A stretch of 64,000 nucleotides of DNA from Schlesneria sphaerica (GTDB lineage Bacteria > Planctomycetota > Planctomycetia > Planctomycetales > Planctomycetaceae): positions 4,340,001 to 4,404,000 of the forward strand of contig NZ_CP172346.1 of NCBI RefSeq assembly GCF_044336245.1, given 5' to 3'. This document shows positions 62,383-64,000 of the stretch, piece by piece. The notes beneath the pieces were generated by a model. The model did not search any database. It was given only the letters and a program-made list of their open reading frames with translations, and was not told the origin of the DNA. Numbering within the stretch: the first letter of the stretch is position 1; each line of letters opens with the position of its first letter. Both the position numbers and the translations under genes were made by a program.

Positions 62383-63780
62383 TCATTCAGCGATGCTGGG
62401 AAAATTCTTGTGCCAGTCGGTTGCTTCCTGATAGGCGCAGCCGATTGACAGGATCGTATTCTCATCGAGAGCCCGACCCGTGAACTCAATTCCCGTGGGC
62501 AAACCGTCCTTCCCAAATCCGTTGGGGAGAGTCAGGGCTGGTAGACCACATAAGTTCGCGGCACTCCCCAGTTCGGAGCAGACGAACCCACGCGACCATT
62601 CAGTAAAACGCTGAATGATCGGGCCTGCTTCCGTGTTCAGCGTGGGGGTGACGATCGCATCATAATTTGCCAGGACCCCATTGATCTCCCGCTGGATCTG
62701 CCGTCGAATCCTCATTGCATTGATGTAGTCTTTTGCAGGGATAAACAGGTTAGAAAAGCCGCCCCAGCGATCTTCCGGCGCGGTGAGTTCCCACGATCCT
62801 CCCTCGGCCATGAAGGTTTCAAACGCTGCAGACATCTCACTCGAAATAATCGTGCTTGCGACGATCGAGTAGGGGAGATCGGGAAGTTCAATTGTCTCGA
62901 CCGAGCCGAGCTTTTCCAGGACCTTCAGTGATTGTTCATAGTTCTGGAATACTTCTGGCTGGACTTCGCCGGGATCGACGTCCAGCACGGCAAAGCGAAA
63001 TGAGCGTTTGACCTGAGGATGCTCGAAGGTCCACGAAGAGACTATGCAAGTGTCGTCTAACGGGTCTGCACCGGCAATCGCGTCTAGAACCAGACCACAA
63101 TCTTCCGAAGTGCGGCAAAGCGGCCCCAACTTGTCGAGGGTCCAACTAAGTGCCATGGCTCCGTGGCGGCTGACGCGTCCATAAGTGGGTCTTAAGCCCG
63201 TCACACCACAATAGCATGCGGGAGTCACGATGGACCCGAGAGTTTCTGAGCCGATCGCAAAGGGGACCAGTCCGGCACCTACTGCTGAAGCGGAACCCGA
63301 GGAGGATCCTCCCGCCCACCGTGATTTGTCCCATGGGTTCAGGCCCGGACCTGAGAATGTGGCGTCTGCCTGCTTGTAGCCGAATCCCCCCGCCAGTTCG
63401 ACCATCGCCAACTTGGCGCACAGCACTGCGCCGGCTTCTCTCAGCCGGACGATGACTGTGGCGTCTTCGTCGAATACCTGGTCCTGCAGAGGAGCTGCCC
63501 CCCACGTTGTGGGTATTCCCTTCGTTGCCAGAAGATCTTTAACACCAAAGGGGATGCCGTGCAGTGGACCCCGGTCATAACCGGCCTGCATTTCTGCATC
63601 GGCCTGTCGAGCCTGTGCCAGGGCGAGCTCAGACGTCACTCGTACGATGGCGTTATAGCGCGGTCCGAATTGCTTCAGGCGATCGAGATAAAACTCGGCC
63701 AGCTCTATGGCTGACGTTTGTCTGGTCCTCAAGCGAACGCCGAGCTCCACAATACTGTGAAATGCGAAAGAGTCGGACAT
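62383..63780 (-). CDS. Amidase-signature family protein
   Basis: A 465-residue protein with the Ser-cisSer-Lys triad: Lys in GIPFGVKDLLATKG, cis-Ser in WAGGSSSGSASAVGAG and nucleophile Ser in IGSETLGSIVTPACYCG. GatA-like flanks are present (TGLRPTYGRVSRHGAMAL, NLCGLPALTLPNGFGKDGLPTGIEF). No gatB or gatC is nearby, and the length fits general amidases. Substrate unknown. Convergent with the ABC permease gene, whose stop is only seven bases away. Confidence 0.88.
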   Translation of the reverse strand: MSDSFAFHSIVELGVRLRTRQTSAIELAEFYLDRLKQFGPRYNAIVRVTSELALAQARQADAEMQAGYDRGPLHGIPFGVKDLLATKGIPTTWGAAPLQDQVFDEDATVIVRLREAGAVLCAKLAMVELAGGFGYKQADATFSGPGLNPWDKSRWAGGSSSGSASAVGAGLVPFAIGSETLGSIVTPACYCGVTGLRPTYGRVSRHGAMALSWTLDKLGPLCRTSEDCGLVLDAIAGADPLDDTCIVSSWTFEHPQVKRSFRFAVLDVDPGEVQPEVFQNYEQSLKVLEKLGSVETIELPDLPYSIVASTIISSEMSAAFETFMAEGGSWELTAPEDRWGGFSNLFIPAKDYINAMRIRRQIQREINGVLANYDAIVTPTLNTEAGPIIQRFTEWSRGFVCSELGSAANLCGLPALTLPNGFGKDGLPTGIEFTGRALDENTILSIGCAYQEATDWHKNFPSIAE

Positions 63781-64000
63781 GGGGCGAAGTGACCACTGAA
63801 GGATCGGTTGGTAACGAATTCCGCGCAGATCCTACCCGAGGAAGTACTGCGACAGAATCGTATCTGAGGGAATGGGGCCACTTGAGTAGTTGACATCCGC
63901 TTCCTGAATCGATTTCGCAAGCGGATATCAGTTCAACGCAATCGCGAGCAGTTCGCACTTTGTTTGCTGGCGATGATCTGATAAAGCATTCCTTAGATGA
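63781..64000. other. Right-hand end without recognisable gene
   Basis: This 220-base stretch upstream of the amidase shows only short unsupported frames on both strands. It may hold the amidase promoter, which I could not identify. Confidence 0.3.

Overview
The window reads as chromosomal DNA of a planctomycete. Two large DUF1549/DUF1553 proteins with c-type heme motifs occur (17592-20840 and 31791-34145), a pairing almost restricted to that phylum. Secreted proteins of no recognised family, a ResB-CcsA fusion, Bat-like VWA proteins, a sigma-54 activator and frequent TTG/GTG starts fit the same origin. I see no rRNA, tRNA, CRISPR array, insertion sequence or phage module. Genes are densely packed and alternate between strands in short runs.

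Layout. 0-6 kb: the 3' part of a TPR/CBM9-like protein, DNA polymerase X, a membrane zinc peptidase, a JmjC-type oxygenase and a small membrane protein. 6-11.7 kb: an 800-base gap with short repeats; a minus-strand pair made of a three-domain diadenylate cyclase and ruvA; a divergent amidohydrolase; a lipoprotein with internal repeats. 11.9-17.5 kb: a 1211-residue ResB-CcsA fusion, a Fur-family regulator, a FlgM-like anti-sigma factor and a STAS protein. 17.6-22.7 kb: a PSCyt1/DUF1549/DUF1553 protein, a secreted protein, and a small TPR protein behind a near-consensus sigma-54 promoter. 22.9-29.1 kb (minus strand): an NtrC-type regulator, a phytanoyl-CoA dioxygenase-like protein, ExbB, ExbD, proS and a PGPGW membrane protein. 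29.3-35.2 kb: enoyl-CoA hydratase-like, FAH-family, a second DUF1549/DUF1553 protein and a sugar isomerase-like protein. 35.2-44.8 kb: an AsmA-like giant, an unannotated transcript-like element (promoter, rod-shaped fold, terminator; possibly 6S-like), a lone receiver protein, a hybrid histidine kinase and a double-FHA protein. 45-51.6 kb: a tandem alpha/beta hydrolase, then dnaN, a dciA-like gene and gyrB. 51.8-64 kb: a DCC-family protein, an AT-hook protein, small hypothetical genes, two VWA proteins, a lipoprotein, ispF, an ABC permease with a large insertion and an amidase.

How the genes relate. Replication and repair genes are scattered (polX, ruvA, dnaN/dciA/gyrB). Signalling is prominent: c-di-AMP synthesis, a sigma-54 activator plus a sigma-54 promoter, a hybrid kinase beside a receiver, FHA and STAS proteins, and FlgM. 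The most unusual items are the EIIA-linker-DAC cyclase next to ruvA, the unannotated structured RNA candidate at 39082-39270, and the sigma-54 promoter with an upstream palindrome at 22107-22225. All functional calls come from reading motifs by eye; no database search was run.
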